DNA of 64,000 nt from Rhizobium sp. AAP43 (GTDB lineage Bacteria > Pseudomonadota > Alphaproteobacteria > Rhizobiales > Rhizobiaceae), in assembly GCF_001296045.1 (NCBI RefSeq), contig NZ_LJHS01000005.1:496001-560000 (forward strand), read 5' to 3'. Shown in pieces: positions 37,386-46,353 of the stretch (its first letter is position 1; each line of letters begins with the position of its first letter). Both the position numbers and the translations under genes were made by a program. A model generated the notes under the pieces. That model was not told the DNA's origin and ran no database searches. It saw only the letters and a list, made by a program, of their open reading frames with translations.

Positions 37386-40300
37386 TGATCGTCTCCTTGC
37401 CAGTTTCGAATGAGGTCAGGAAACCGCGCAGGCCGGCGAGATCGAAGGCCTGCAGATATGTGCGGGCCGTCTCTAAGAAGGCTGGGTTGCTGCCGGCCTC
37501 GCCGAGTTCTGCGAGCTTGGCCTCGATGCCGCGGACATAGCCGATGTCGCAGAGGCTGAGCAACTCCTCGATATGGGCAGGCCCCGGAGAGATCGGTTTT
37601 TCCCGCTGGTTTATCCGCTGAACTGGTCGTTGGTCGTCAGCATAGATCCAGTCGAGGCCGAGGAAGCGGGCAAGCTTGTCGCGCAGACGCGTGATGTCGA
37701 CCGGCTTGGTGATCGCATCGTCATGGCCCTCGCCGCCGGGGGCGGGGGCGTCGCCGACATTGGCGGAGAGCATGAGAATCGGCGCCTTCTGGCCGGCATC
37801 GCGGAGTTTCTCCACCAGTTGCCAGCCATTCATGCCGGGCATTGAAATGTCGACGAGGAAGAGATCTGGGCGCACGCCATCGATCAGGGTCAGGCATTCC
37901 GGTCCGCCGGCGGCCGTCAGAACGACAAAGTCAAGCGGTGCCAGGACCTCCCGCATCAGTTCGCGGTGGTCCTCATTGTCATCGACCACGACGATGGTGC
38001 GTTGCGGGCCGGTATAGGAAACGATCTTCCGCTCCGGCGCGGGGGCTGTGTTCGGTCGGTCGATTGCCGACAGCATCAGCCGGACCTTGAAACTCGATCC
38101 CTTGTCGTGCTCGCTGGTGACGGCGATTTCGCCGCCCAGCGTGTTGGTCAAGAGTTTGGTGATCGTCAAACCAAGGCCGAGGCCGGGCAGGGGGCGCACA
38201 CTCTCGGCCTCCCCGCGCTGGAAGGGTTCGAAGATCCGGTTGATGTCCTTTTCCGCAATCCCACGGCCGGTGTCTGTCACGGTGAAGGTTGCCACCTGGC
38301 TGCGATAGGCAACGTCAAAACGGATCGTGCCCTTGTCGGTGAACTTAATCGCGTTGGACAAAAGGTTGACCAGGATCTGTCGCAGGCGGCGCTCGTCGGT
38401 GCGAACGTAGAGCGGCAGGTTCTTCGACCGCTGATGCTCGAAGAGCAGACCTTTGGCAGCTGCTTGCGGCGCGAACATGTCGGTCAGCTGGCCGAGGAAA
38501 TCCTGGATGTTGACCTCGTTGGAGAAGACCTGCAGGCGGCCCGCCTCGATCTTCGAAATGTCGAGCAGTCCGTCGATCAGGCCGGACAGGTGATCGGCCG
38601 AGCGCCGGATGACCTTGATCGCCGACTGCCGCGGTGCAGGGATGGTCTCGTCGCGTTCGAGGATCTGGGCATAGCCGAGCACGGCATTGAGCGGCGTGCG
38701 CAGTTCGTGGGAGAGGCCGACGACATAGCGGCTCTTGGCGCGGTTGGCAGATTCGGCCGTTTCCTTTGCATTCTGCAGGGCGGCATCGGTCTTGCGGTGA
38801 GCGGCGATCTCCTTCAGCAGCAGCGTGTTCTGGCGCGAGGATTCTTCCTCCGCCACGACCCGGCTGTCATGGGCGAGTACATAGAACCAGGAGACGATGC
38901 CGGCAATGATGGCGAAGATGAAGAAGACGACCGTCACCGTCTGGTTCACCACCGTTGCCATTTGTGGTGTTGCCGCATTCACCTGATGAGCAATCAAGGC
39001 GAGGATGCCGCCGATCACGGAAATCGACAGCATGGCCGTGAAGGCGTAGCGCCCGAGACGTGTCGAGAGCTTTGCCAGGATCGTTTCGGAAAGGAAGGTG
39101 CGGGCCACCGCGCCGGCCTGGGCGTTGATCTTGGCCTTGGGCTTGCACATGTCGTGGCAGCGGCTGTCCAGTGTGCAGCATAGCGAGCAGATCGGCGCGG
39201 CATAGGCGGGACACCAGGCCATGTCTTCTGGCTCGAACGGATGTTCACAGATCGAACATGTGATCTCGGTCAGGTTCTTCCAGCTCTGGCGCGGCTTGCG
39301 GGCAAGGTAGAATTTGCCGCCCGTGCTCCAGGCGATCAGGGGCGATATCACGAAGGCGACGAGGGTGACATAGGTCGAAAGAGAGGCGGCGAGGGGCCCG
39401 AAGGCGCCGAAATGGGCGGCGAGCGACAGTGTTGCCGACAGTGCCATGGTGCCACAGCCGACCGGATTGATGTCGTAGAGATGGGCGCGCTTGAACTCGA
39501 TACCTGGCGGCGAGAGGCCGAGCTTCTTGTTGATGAAGAGGTCGGCGGAGATGGCGCAGAGCCAGCTCATGGCGATGATCGAGAAGATGCCGAGTGTCTG
39601 CTCCAGCAGGCGGTAGATGCCAAGTTCCATCAGCAGGAGCGCGATGGCAACGTTGAACACCAGCCAGACGACGCGGCCCGGATGGCTGTGGGTGAGGCGC
39701 GAGAAGAAGTTCGACCAGGCGAGCGAACCGGCATAGGCGTTCATCACGTTGATCTTCAGCTGCGAGATCACCACGAAACCGGCCATCAGCAGAAGCGCTG
39801 CCGTCTCGTTCGGCAGCATGTAGCCGAAGGCCGCCACATACATGTGTGCCGGGTCTGCGGCTTCCCCGATCGGTACGCCGGTTGACAGTGTCAGCACCGC
39901 GAGAAAAGAGCCAGCGAGCAGCTTTGGTACGCCAAGCACCACCCAGCCGGCGCCGGCAAGAAAGATCGCAATGCGGTGATGCAGGCGGCGTGCGCCTTCC
40001 GGCGGCAGGAAGCGGAGGAAGTCGACTTGTTCGCCGATCTGCGGCATCAAAGCCAGGATCACCGCTGACGCCGCACCGAACTCCAGAAGATCGAAGGGGG
40101 CCGCCTGGCCGAGGCCGGCATTGGAATGATTGACGCCGGCAAAGGCGCGCCAGAGGTCGATCTTTTCCCAGTCGAGGAAGGCGATGAAGATGAAGGGCAG
40201 GATATTGAGGATGATCCAGACGGGTTGCGTGATGAGCTGGAACTTCGAGATCATCCGCACGCCATAGGTGACGAGCGGCAGAACGACGACGGCGGAGATG

Positions 40301-40812
40301 ATGTAGCCCAACCAGAGCTGGACGCCGAAGGCCAGTTCCAGCGCCTTGGTCATGATCGAGGCCTCGATGGCGAAGAGCATGAAAGTGAAGCTGGCATAGA
40401 TCAGCGAGGTGATGGTCGAGCCGATATAGCCGAAGCCGGCTCCTCGGGTCAAAAGATCGATGTCGACCCCGTGGCGGATCGCATATTTGCTGATCGGGAT
40501 GCCCACCAGCAGCATCAGGATGGCAGCGACGATAATGGCGAAGAAGGCGTTGGTTGTGCCATAGGCAATGGTGATCGTGCCGCCGATCGCCTCCAGTGCC
40601 AGGAAGGAAATCGCGCCGATGGCTGTCTGGGAAATCCGGCTCGACGAAAACTGGCGCGCACTCTTTGCCGTGAAGCGCAGCGCATAGTCTTCAAGCGTCT
40701 GGTTCGCGACCCAGCGATTGTAGTCACGGCGGACAGGGATGATGCGTTGGCGGGCCGGCATGCCTAAAATCTGGCGCTCTCTGTGGAGTGATGGTGATTT
40801 AGGCATTGTCAT
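37378..40812 (-). CDS. Permease-like hybrid sensor histidine kinase
   Basis: A 1144-residue fusion. Residues about 50-500 form a 12-helix domain resembling NCS1 (purine/cytosine permease-type) transporters. A cysteine-rich linker follows at 519-556 (Cys at 519, 522, 534, 542, 545, 546, 552 and 556), possibly a metal site. Two further helices (590-612, 622-646) and a short coiled coil lead to the kinase: HisKA with His702 in SHELRTPLNA, ATPase with Asn820 in NLLSNAIKFTD and the GRGIAEKD and GLGLGLT glycine boxes. A receiver with Asp988 and a helical tail complete it. Such kinases use a transporter fold to sense substrates. It overlaps the regulator gene by eight bases. The ligand is unknown; uracil-type compounds or urea-related nitrogen sources are guesses. 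Confidence 0.93.
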   Translation of the reverse strand: MTMPKSPSLHRERQILGMPARQRIIPVRRDYNRWVANQTLEDYALRFTAKSARQFSSSRISQTAIGAISFLALEAIGGTITIAYGTTNAFFAIIVAAILMLLVGIPISKYAIRHGVDIDLLTRGAGFGYIGSTITSLIYASFTFMLFAIEASIMTKALELAFGVQLWLGYIISAVVVLPLVTYGVRMISKFQLITQPVWIILNILPFIFIAFLDWEKIDLWRAFAGVNHSNAGLGQAAPFDLLEFGAASAVILALMPQIGEQVDFLRFLPPEGARRLHHRIAIFLAGAGWVVLGVPKLLAGSFLAVLTLSTGVPIGEAADPAHMYVAAFGYMLPNETAALLLMAGFVVISQLKINVMNAYAGSLAWSNFFSRLTHSHPGRVVWLVFNVAIALLLMELGIYRLLEQTLGIFSIIAMSWLCAISADLFINKKLGLSPPGIEFKRAHLYDINPVGCGTMALSATLSLAAHFGAFGPLAASLSTYVTLVAFVISPLIAWSTGGKFYLARKPRQSWKNLTEITCSICEHPFEPEDMAWCPAYAAPICSLCCTLDSRCHDMCKPKAKINAQAGAVARTFLSETILAKLSTRLGRYAFTAMLSISVIGGILALIAHQVNAATPQMATVVNQTVTVVFFIFAIIAGIVSWFYVLAHDSRVVAEEESSRQNTLLLKEIAAHRKTDAALQNAKETAESANRAKSRYVVGLSHELRTPLNAVLGYAQILERDETIPAPRQSAIKVIRRSADHLSGLIDGLLDISKIEAGRLQVFSNEVNIQDFLGQLTDMFAPQAAAKGLLFEHQRSKNLPLYVRTDERRLRQILVNLLSNAIKFTDKGTIRFDVAYRSQVATFTVTDTGRGIAEKDINRIFEPFQRGEAESVRPLPGLGLGLTITKLLTNTLGGEIAVTSEHDKGSSFKVRLMLSAIDRPNTAPAPERKIVSYTGPQRTIVVVDDNEDHRELMREVLAPLDFVVLTAAGGPECLTLIDGVRPDLFLVDISMPGMNGWQLVEKLRDAGQKAPILMLSANVGDAPAPGGEGHDDAITKPVDITRLRDKLARFLGLDWIYADDQRPVQRINQREKPISPGPAHIEELLSLCDIGYVRGIEAKLAELGEAGSNPAFLETARTYLQAFDLAGLRGFLTSFETGKETING

Positions 40813-40839
40813 GGGATTGCCCCGAATAGCAAGGGGTGA

Positions 40840-41307
40840 TCAGGGTTTGATGCTGCCGTCGTGGTCGTCCAGTTGATGCGCGAGAACGCCATCAACGAGG
40901 ATGCGCTCGACAGCGAGGAGGCTTCGGTGGTCCCCGACTGTCTCGTCGGTATCGTCGCCATGCGGATGTGGATCGCTACAGCCGCCGAGGAGGCGACCTT
41001 AGGCGTAAAGCGTAGCCAACGCTGCCTTGAAGATCGTGCCTGTCCTGTCAGCATGCAGGCCTGCCGGTTCGACGATGCGACCACAACAGTTCATCGCCCA
41101 GACCGGCGCGGTGTCGATACAGATCAGTTCCTGGCCGATGAAGTTGGTTCCATCGAGATCACTGTCGAAATAGCGTCAGTGATCGCGAAGATCGGCGATG
41201 TCGTTGCTGGTTGCGCATCGGTTCTCTCTCTGCCCTTGGAGCAAGGAGAGAACTCGCGGTCTGAGGTTGCCGTTGACCAGCCTGCCTCGACAGGGTGGCA
41301 GGCTCAT
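40840..41307 (-). pseudogene. Nonsense-interrupted DUF5680-like gene
   Basis: A single minus-strand frame from an ATG at 41307 to the stop at 40842-40840 shows domain-like sequence broken by two in-frame stops: TGA at 41178-41176 and TAA at 41001-40999. Fragments read NRCATSNDIADLRDH, then RYFDSDLDGTNFIGQELICI and APVWAMNCCGR, then GRLLGG and the C-terminal VDGVLAHQLDDHDGSIKP. The order and spacing match small DUF5680 proteins (about 150 residues), including the aromatic/Gly-Asn-Phe-Gly-Glu and final Gly-Ile segments. The TAA stands where an acidic or polar residue precedes GRxLGG. I judge it a decayed gene. Open frames on the plus strand across it have no family features. Confidence 0.7.
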
Positions 41308-41330
41308 CTGGGTGTCCGAACGGGCAAGTC

Positions 41331-42095
41331 TTACAGCGGGTTCACACCGGCATTGCTTTGAAACGTCGATCGTCTGCCGCCGCGTTCTCCCGCGGCCAGC
41401 AGCATGCTTTGCAGCACAAGCCTGGGATAGGTGCTGATGCCGGGCGAGGCGCCCGCAAAGGCGCCCTTGCCCGCAACGATGTGCTGTTTCAGATAGTCGG
41501 TCGCAGCGTCCGTCATGTCTCCGCTGTCAGGGGCAAATGCCACAGCGTTGATCGTATAGTCCTCCCGCTCATACCGGTTCCGCGTCCCGGTCGGCAGTTG
41601 CCTGCCTTCATCGGCGTAAACAGTCGAGACGTTGATGATCTTGTTCCTTGCGGCGAAGGGCATCGTCCGCATCGCTTCATGGGCGAGCTCGATGGCGTCA
41701 ACCGGCGAGGCTGATGCGTTTTGCACCGGGATTTCGGTCTTTGCCGTTGCTGCTTCGATCATTCCGGCGGCTTCGCGCGCCTTGTCCGCAGAGCAGATCA
41801 CCATCCACGGGAGGATGGTTTGTACGCGTCCATCGCCCGACCATTCTAGGTAGTGAAGACCCAGGCACCGATCGTTAGAAAGAGCCCGATCGACAAATGC
41901 CGGTGACTTAAGTGCCGCGACATGGGCACTGATCTGCGCTGCTCGTTCTACAGCTGTTACATATATAGAATTTTCAACAGCCAGAACTATCGCAGTATCC
42001 ACGGTTGACCGCTGCTTCGCCTCCGCTTCATCTGAAGCAACCACCGCAATGACTGTCGTTGCGAGCGATACTAATATTTTTGTTCGCAATTTCAT
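41331..42095 (-). CDS. Secreted DUF1194 (von Willebrand A-like) protein with degenerate metal site
   Basis: A 254-residue protein with a signal peptide (KILVSLATTVIAVVA, cleavage near AEA). The mature part follows DUF1194 order: VDTAIVLAVENSIYVTA, CLGLHYLEWSGDGRVQTILP, KIINVSTVYADEG, then YTINAVAF and IVAGKGAFAGA near the end. In the family the first motif is a DxSxS metal-ion site, but here it is ENSIY, and the later DVSGDG is NVSTVY, so metal binding is unlikely. The reading frame is intact, suggesting the protein is retained. It is divergent from the winged-helix regulator gene. Confidence 0.85.
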   Translation of the reverse strand: MKLRTKILVSLATTVIAVVASDEAEAKQRSTVDTAIVLAVENSIYVTAVERAAQISAHVAALKSPAFVDRALSNDRCLGLHYLEWSGDGRVQTILPWMVICSADKAREAAGMIEAATAKTEIPVQNASASPVDAIELAHEAMRTMPFAARNKIINVSTVYADEGRQLPTGTRNRYEREDYTINAVAFAPDSGDMTDAATDYLKQHIVAGKGAFAGASPGISTYPRLVLQSMLLAAGERGGRRSTFQSNAGVNPL

Positions 42096-42247
42096 GTTTA
42101 TGGCCCTCCGCCAATTTCAATTGGATGCCGATCCCTATCTACTGCTATTGGCGAGCCGTCTTTGAACGTTGCGGCCCTTCATTCCGAGGGTCTGTTCATG
42201 CAATGCATTTGTTGCAGAATTATTTGATTTCATCTTTGGTGGGAGCA

Positions 42248-43786
42248 ATGAAGCGCTATATCGATCTGCTTTTCGATCAAGACATGACTTCGGCTCTACG
42301 AAATGGGGAATTGATCCGTTTCACCAAGAATGAGCGTTTGCTGCTTGAGGCCTTCACCCGAAAGGCCGGGCGCGTGCTGACGCGGGATGCGTTGTTGGAT
42401 GCTATTTCAGGCACCGGCTCCGATCGATCTGACCGAAATATAGACTATGTCATCACGAGGTTGCGCGCCAAGCTCGGAGACAGTGTCAAGCAGCCCCGTT
42501 TTCTCGCCACGCGTTACGGCGAAGGCTATGTCTGGATAGCGCAGCCCGAAGAGGTCGATTTGAGCGATGTCTTCCTGATAGTCGGCCCGGTCTATGGTCT
42601 GGAGGGGGAGGCTTTTGAGCCTCAGGTTCGTGAGGTGATCCACCATCTTTGCCGCTTGCTGTCGGAACGTCTCGGGCCGCCGCGCAAGGTTATCTTTTCA
42701 GCTGGTCTCGATCCGCGGCAACAGGCGCGCGGCGCCGAGTACTGCCTGGAGCTGGCATTCCTCCGGGATGGAGACAAGCTCCACGCTCGGGCCGTGCTGA
42801 GGTCGGCGCGCAGTTGGCAGACGGTCAAGGTGTCGAAGCTGCTGATCGACTGGATGCTTGCAGGTGAAAACGAGCAGGGGATCGCGGCGCTCGCGAGTGA
42901 AGTAATCGACGAGATGGTCTTCCATGCCTCAGACCGGGGTACGCAAGCGAGCGCGATACCGCTGGAGCTCAGCATGCATCAGGCCGCCCGCATGTTCGGG
43001 ATGCCCGATCAGGGATGGTTGGATAGCGGCGAGATGCTCGCCCGAAAGCGGGCTGAAGACCCTGCCGACGCGAAAGTGGCGGTGATGTGGGCGTCCCATC
43101 TCTATGCGATCCTTGTCATCGGACCGTTAACCTTCGGGCTCACCGATGAACGGCGGGACGAAATCGAGCGGGAAATCGAGGAGACGTGTCTGGCCTGCCT
43201 GCCTGACGTCCAGAACAATCCAGTTTTACGGGCCTGTATCGCAAAGCTGCTGTTTTTTGTGGACCGTCGCCATCTCGACTTATCCGAGAGCCTGGTGCGC
43301 GAGATTCTGGAAAGCCCGGATCTCGAACTCTCGGTCGTTTATCCGCTTTTGGGCCAATTGCGGGCCCTGCGCGGTGAGTTCACGGATGCGCTGCGCTACT
43401 TTGACCATGCGCTGCGCACGGCCGAGATAGGCTCGCAGTATCACATCTACATTGCCGTCCTCAGGCTCTCCATGTTTCTGGCATCGGGGCAACGCGAGCA
43501 ACTCGAGCGTGAAGCCGAAGCGTTGTATCGGCTTTCGCCCCAGACGTTCTATACGGTCGGCATCTTTCTCGGCGGCCCCGATGACCCGCTCAGGCCCGAG
43601 CATGACGCCGTCCTTACCGCACGCGGGCCGAAGGGGGCGCTTGAGATGTTGAAATATCTCTACAATACCTCGGCACGGCAATTTGCCTCGCCGGTTCACA
43701 GAGAGCGGGTCTATGCCGGCTTTGCGTCGCAAGTCGAGCGCAAGTTCGGGGTGCGGTTCATTCCCCCCGGAACGTGCGGGCGCTAA
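42248..43786 (+). CDS. OmpR-type winged-helix regulator with long TPR-like C-terminal part
   Basis: The 512-residue product starts at ATG 42248 after TGGTGGGAGCA; codons from 42059 overlap the divergent gene and are rejected. Residues 1-95 form a Trans_reg_C winged helix (IRFTKNERLLLEAFTRKAGR; IDYVITRLRAKLGDSVKQPR; RYGEGYVWI). No receiver or membrane helix is present. The remaining 400 residues look helical with tetratricopeptide-like character (DALRYFDHALRTAEIGSQYH), like the soluble relatives of CadC/HilA. It is divergent from the DUF1194 gene with 152 bases between, so it may control that gene. Signal and targets are unknown. Confidence 0.88.
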   Translation: MKRYIDLLFDQDMTSALRNGELIRFTKNERLLLEAFTRKAGRVLTRDALLDAISGTGSDRSDRNIDYVITRLRAKLGDSVKQPRFLATRYGEGYVWIAQPEEVDLSDVFLIVGPVYGLEGEAFEPQVREVIHHLCRLLSERLGPPRKVIFSAGLDPRQQARGAEYCLELAFLRDGDKLHARAVLRSARSWQTVKVSKLLIDWMLAGENEQGIAALASEVIDEMVFHASDRGTQASAIPLELSMHQAARMFGMPDQGWLDSGEMLARKRAEDPADAKVAVMWASHLYAILVIGPLTFGLTDERRDEIEREIEETCLACLPDVQNNPVLRACIAKLLFFVDRRHLDLSESLVREILESPDLELSVVYPLLGQLRALRGEFTDALRYFDHALRTAEIGSQYHIYIAVLRLSMFLASGQREQLEREAEALYRLSPQTFYTVGIFLGGPDDPLRPEHDAVLTARGPKGALEMLKYLYNTSARQFASPVHRERVYAGFASQVERKFGVRFIPPGTCGR

Positions 43787-43809
43787 GCGGCGCACCGGTC
43801 GGGCCCCTT

Positions 43810-46353
43810 TTAGCGATCTTGCAGACGTTCAGACAGAGCCCGGACAAGTGCTGCCGCGTCATAGGGTTTGCGCACGACCGGCACGTCGAGAAATTCCTCG
43901 GGCACGATCGAGCGGTCGTCATAGCCGGTGGCGAAGAGGAAGGGGATGCCGAGCCGGGCGAGTTCGATGGCGACCGGGACCGAGGTGTCGCGGCCGAGAT
44001 TGATGTCGAGGATGGCGATCGCCGGCCGGAATGTCTTCAGCCGATTGAGCGCGTCGGTGCTGGAGCTTGCCGTGACCACGGTGTCGATGCCGGCATCTGC
44101 CAGCATCATTTCCGCATCCATGGCGATCAGAACCTGATCCTCGACGAGGAGGACCGGTACGTTGACGTCGCGCAGCGTCATGTCTGTGGGACCCTCGATG
44201 TCCATTTCTCTCTGTTCCACCGGTTGTCCTTCCGTGTCCCAATTGAGGAAGCGGCCCGGCAGGCTGAATGTAGCCGTCAGACCCTCGGGTCGATAGTCCA
44301 GGTGGCTCGTTCCGCCGAGGTCGTAGGGGATACTACGCTCAATAAGGGCGGTTCCGAAACCCTTGCGGCCGATGTCGCCGAGCCTCGGGCCGCCATTTTC
44401 CTGCCAGTGTATCCGGCATTCGCCCTCGTCACCGACGGTCCAGGAGATCGTCAGGCTGCCGCCGGGGCGCGAGAGCGCCCCATATTTTGCGGCATTGGTG
44501 CAAAGCTCATGGATCACCAGTGCTGCGACCGCATGTGCGCGCGCGTCCAGTGTCACGGCCGGGCCATTCAGCGAAAACCGTGTCGCTCCGGCGCGGTAGG
44601 GCAAAAGCTCTGCTTCGATCAGATCGGCCAGCGTTCCGCCGCCACCGCCGCGCGTCACCTGGTCATGGGCGTGCGACAGTGCGTGTATGCGGCCCCTGAG
44701 GGAGCCGATATAGTCATTGATCCCGATCTCGTCCGTGCTGGGGGCCGCGACCAGCGATTTGATTACGGCGAGGATATTCTTGACGCGGTGGTTCAGTTCC
44801 TCGTTCAGCATGCGCTGGCGGACATCAGCCTTGCTGCGCTCCTTCTCCATCACCTCGTTGTGGCGGAGGACGATTTCGACGGTCGCGGCCCGGATCGCCT
44901 CGGCAATCTCCAGATCGGTCTCGCGCCAGGGTTCGGCCTGCCGCTGCACGGTTTCCTTCCAGATCGCGAAACTCTTGCGCGGTGTCAGCCGGTCGCCCAA
45001 AGGGCCTGTTTCGTATGACTTTTCCGGATTTCCTGCCCAGTTCAGTGTCTGCAGGCGTTCCTTGCGGAAGAACAGCAGGTAGTCCCGCGGCAATTGTGAC
45101 AGCGGCACGGCCATGACCCCGGAGACATCCTCGTAGTAGGCCTCGGCCGGAAGGTAGAGTTTCGACAAGGTGTCCGTGGCCCAGATCTGGCCGGACGCCA
45201 CGCTGCCGATGAACTTTACCAGATCAGCTTCCTGGCCAAGTGGCGGTGTCGTGCCGTAGGTCTTCCAGTTGCCGTTCATCCGCAGTCCGACACCATCACA
45301 GGCAAACAGCTTCTGGAATTCGGGCAGGGCCTCGGTGAGGATCTCCTCGATGTCGATGCGGCTCGATGCGGCCTGCAGGAAGCGATCAAGTGAGCGGCGG
45401 GCTTCGGTCGCGATGTCGAGCTTGCGCTTCTGTTTCAGTGCCAGAAGATGCAGGGAGAAGAACTCGCCGAACATTTCGGCGGCGATCCGCTCCGACATGG
45501 TCAGGGTCTTGGACGCATAGTGATGGCAGGCGATCAATCCCCAAAGACGGTCATTCAGAATGATCGAGATCGACATGGAGGCGGAGACCCCCATATTCCG
45601 GAGATATTCGCAGTGGATGGGCGAGACGCTGCGCAGATGGGCGAAGGAGAGGTCCAGCGGCTCGCGCTGCTCTGCCTCGGTCGGCAAGAGCGGCACACGG
45701 GCGCCGCTTGCGTCTGCGATCACCCGGATCGGATTTTGCATGTAAAGCGTGCGGGCCTGACGCGGAATGTCGGTTGCGGGGAAATACTGGCCGAGGAAGC
45801 TTTCAAGATCGGGGCGCTTGGCTTCAGAGGCAACCTTGCCCGAGCCATCATCCTCAAAGCGGTAAATCATTACGCGGTCATAGCCGAGCACGCTGCGCAC
45901 CAGACGCGCCGATGCGTGGATCAAGGCTTCGATATCGGCGATGTCCTTGACCCTGCCGATCATTTCGCGCGCGAGCTGGAGCGGCTGGGTTCTGCGGAGG
46001 GAAGGCTCGAATTCGAGGATAGCCTCGGCCTTTTGCCGATGGACAGCAACGTCAAAATAGTCGCCGTTCGGCAGGCGCAGATGCGCAATCACCGCAGGTC
46101 GGCTGGCATCGGGCGCCATGGCGATCGCGTTGCGCAGATCGTGAACAGCTTCTTCCCCGATCAGGTCGACGAGGAGAGAGCCTTCAATATCGCTATCGAT
46201 CCGAAGCATTCCTGCCGCATTGGCCGAGTGGCGTCTCACCCTGGTGATGCCCGGATCTGACGCGATCAGACAGCCATGCGGTTGGATCGCGCCTGGAATA
46301 TGAATGGGTTCACGGTCACAATTGGACAGATCAACGGTTTCGGAGGGTTGCAT
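43810..46353 (-). CDS. bphP: Bacteriophytochrome histidine kinase with HWE kinase and C-terminal receiver
   Basis: The 847-residue photoreceptor has the biliverdin-binding Cys12 (LSNCDREPIHIPG), a PAS domain, a GAF domain with DIPRQAR at 195-201 and His247 (SPIHCEYLRNMG), and a PHY domain whose tongue shows the PRKSF motif at 458-462 and NWAGNP. The kinase is of the HWE/HisKA_2 type (His522 in LNHRVKNILAV; HELCTNAAKYGAL; WQENGGP). A response-regulator receiver at the C-terminus (LLVEDQVLIAMDAEMML; AILDINLG) has phospho-acceptor Asp. It senses red/far-red light. It overlaps the heme oxygenase gene by 23 bases. Confidence 0.96.
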   Translation of the reverse strand: MQPSETVDLSNCDREPIHIPGAIQPHGCLIASDPGITRVRRHSANAAGMLRIDSDIEGSLLVDLIGEEAVHDLRNAIAMAPDASRPAVIAHLRLPNGDYFDVAVHRQKAEAILEFEPSLRRTQPLQLAREMIGRVKDIADIEALIHASARLVRSVLGYDRVMIYRFEDDGSGKVASEAKRPDLESFLGQYFPATDIPRQARTLYMQNPIRVIADASGARVPLLPTEAEQREPLDLSFAHLRSVSPIHCEYLRNMGVSASMSISIILNDRLWGLIACHHYASKTLTMSERIAAEMFGEFFSLHLLALKQKRKLDIATEARRSLDRFLQAASSRIDIEEILTEALPEFQKLFACDGVGLRMNGNWKTYGTTPPLGQEADLVKFIGSVASGQIWATDTLSKLYLPAEAYYEDVSGVMAVPLSQLPRDYLLFFRKERLQTLNWAGNPEKSYETGPLGDRLTPRKSFAIWKETVQRQAEPWRETDLEIAEAIRAATVEIVLRHNEVMEKERSKADVRQRMLNEELNHRVKNILAVIKSLVAAPSTDEIGINDYIGSLRGRIHALSHAHDQVTRGGGGGTLADLIEAELLPYRAGATRFSLNGPAVTLDARAHAVAALVIHELCTNAAKYGALSRPGGSLTISWTVGDEGECRIHWQENGGPRLGDIGRKGFGTALIERSIPYDLGGTSHLDYRPEGLTATFSLPGRFLNWDTEGQPVEQREMDIEGPTDMTLRDVNVPVLLVEDQVLIAMDAEMMLADAGIDTVVTASSSTDALNRLKTFRPAIAILDINLGRDTSVPVAIELARLGIPFLFATGYDDRSIVPEEFLDVPVVRKPYDAAALVRALSERLQDR

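Noticed and set aside
40809-41084. Minus-strand open frame whose stop overlaps the kinase start
   Set aside because: The ATGA overlap is attractive, but the peptide is Ser/Thr-rich without any pattern and lies out of frame with the DUF5680-like remnant.
40861-41361. Plus-strand open frame of 166 codons in the kinase/DUF1194 gap
   Set aside because: No domain features or ribosome site; the minus strand holds DUF5680-like sequence in a different frame.
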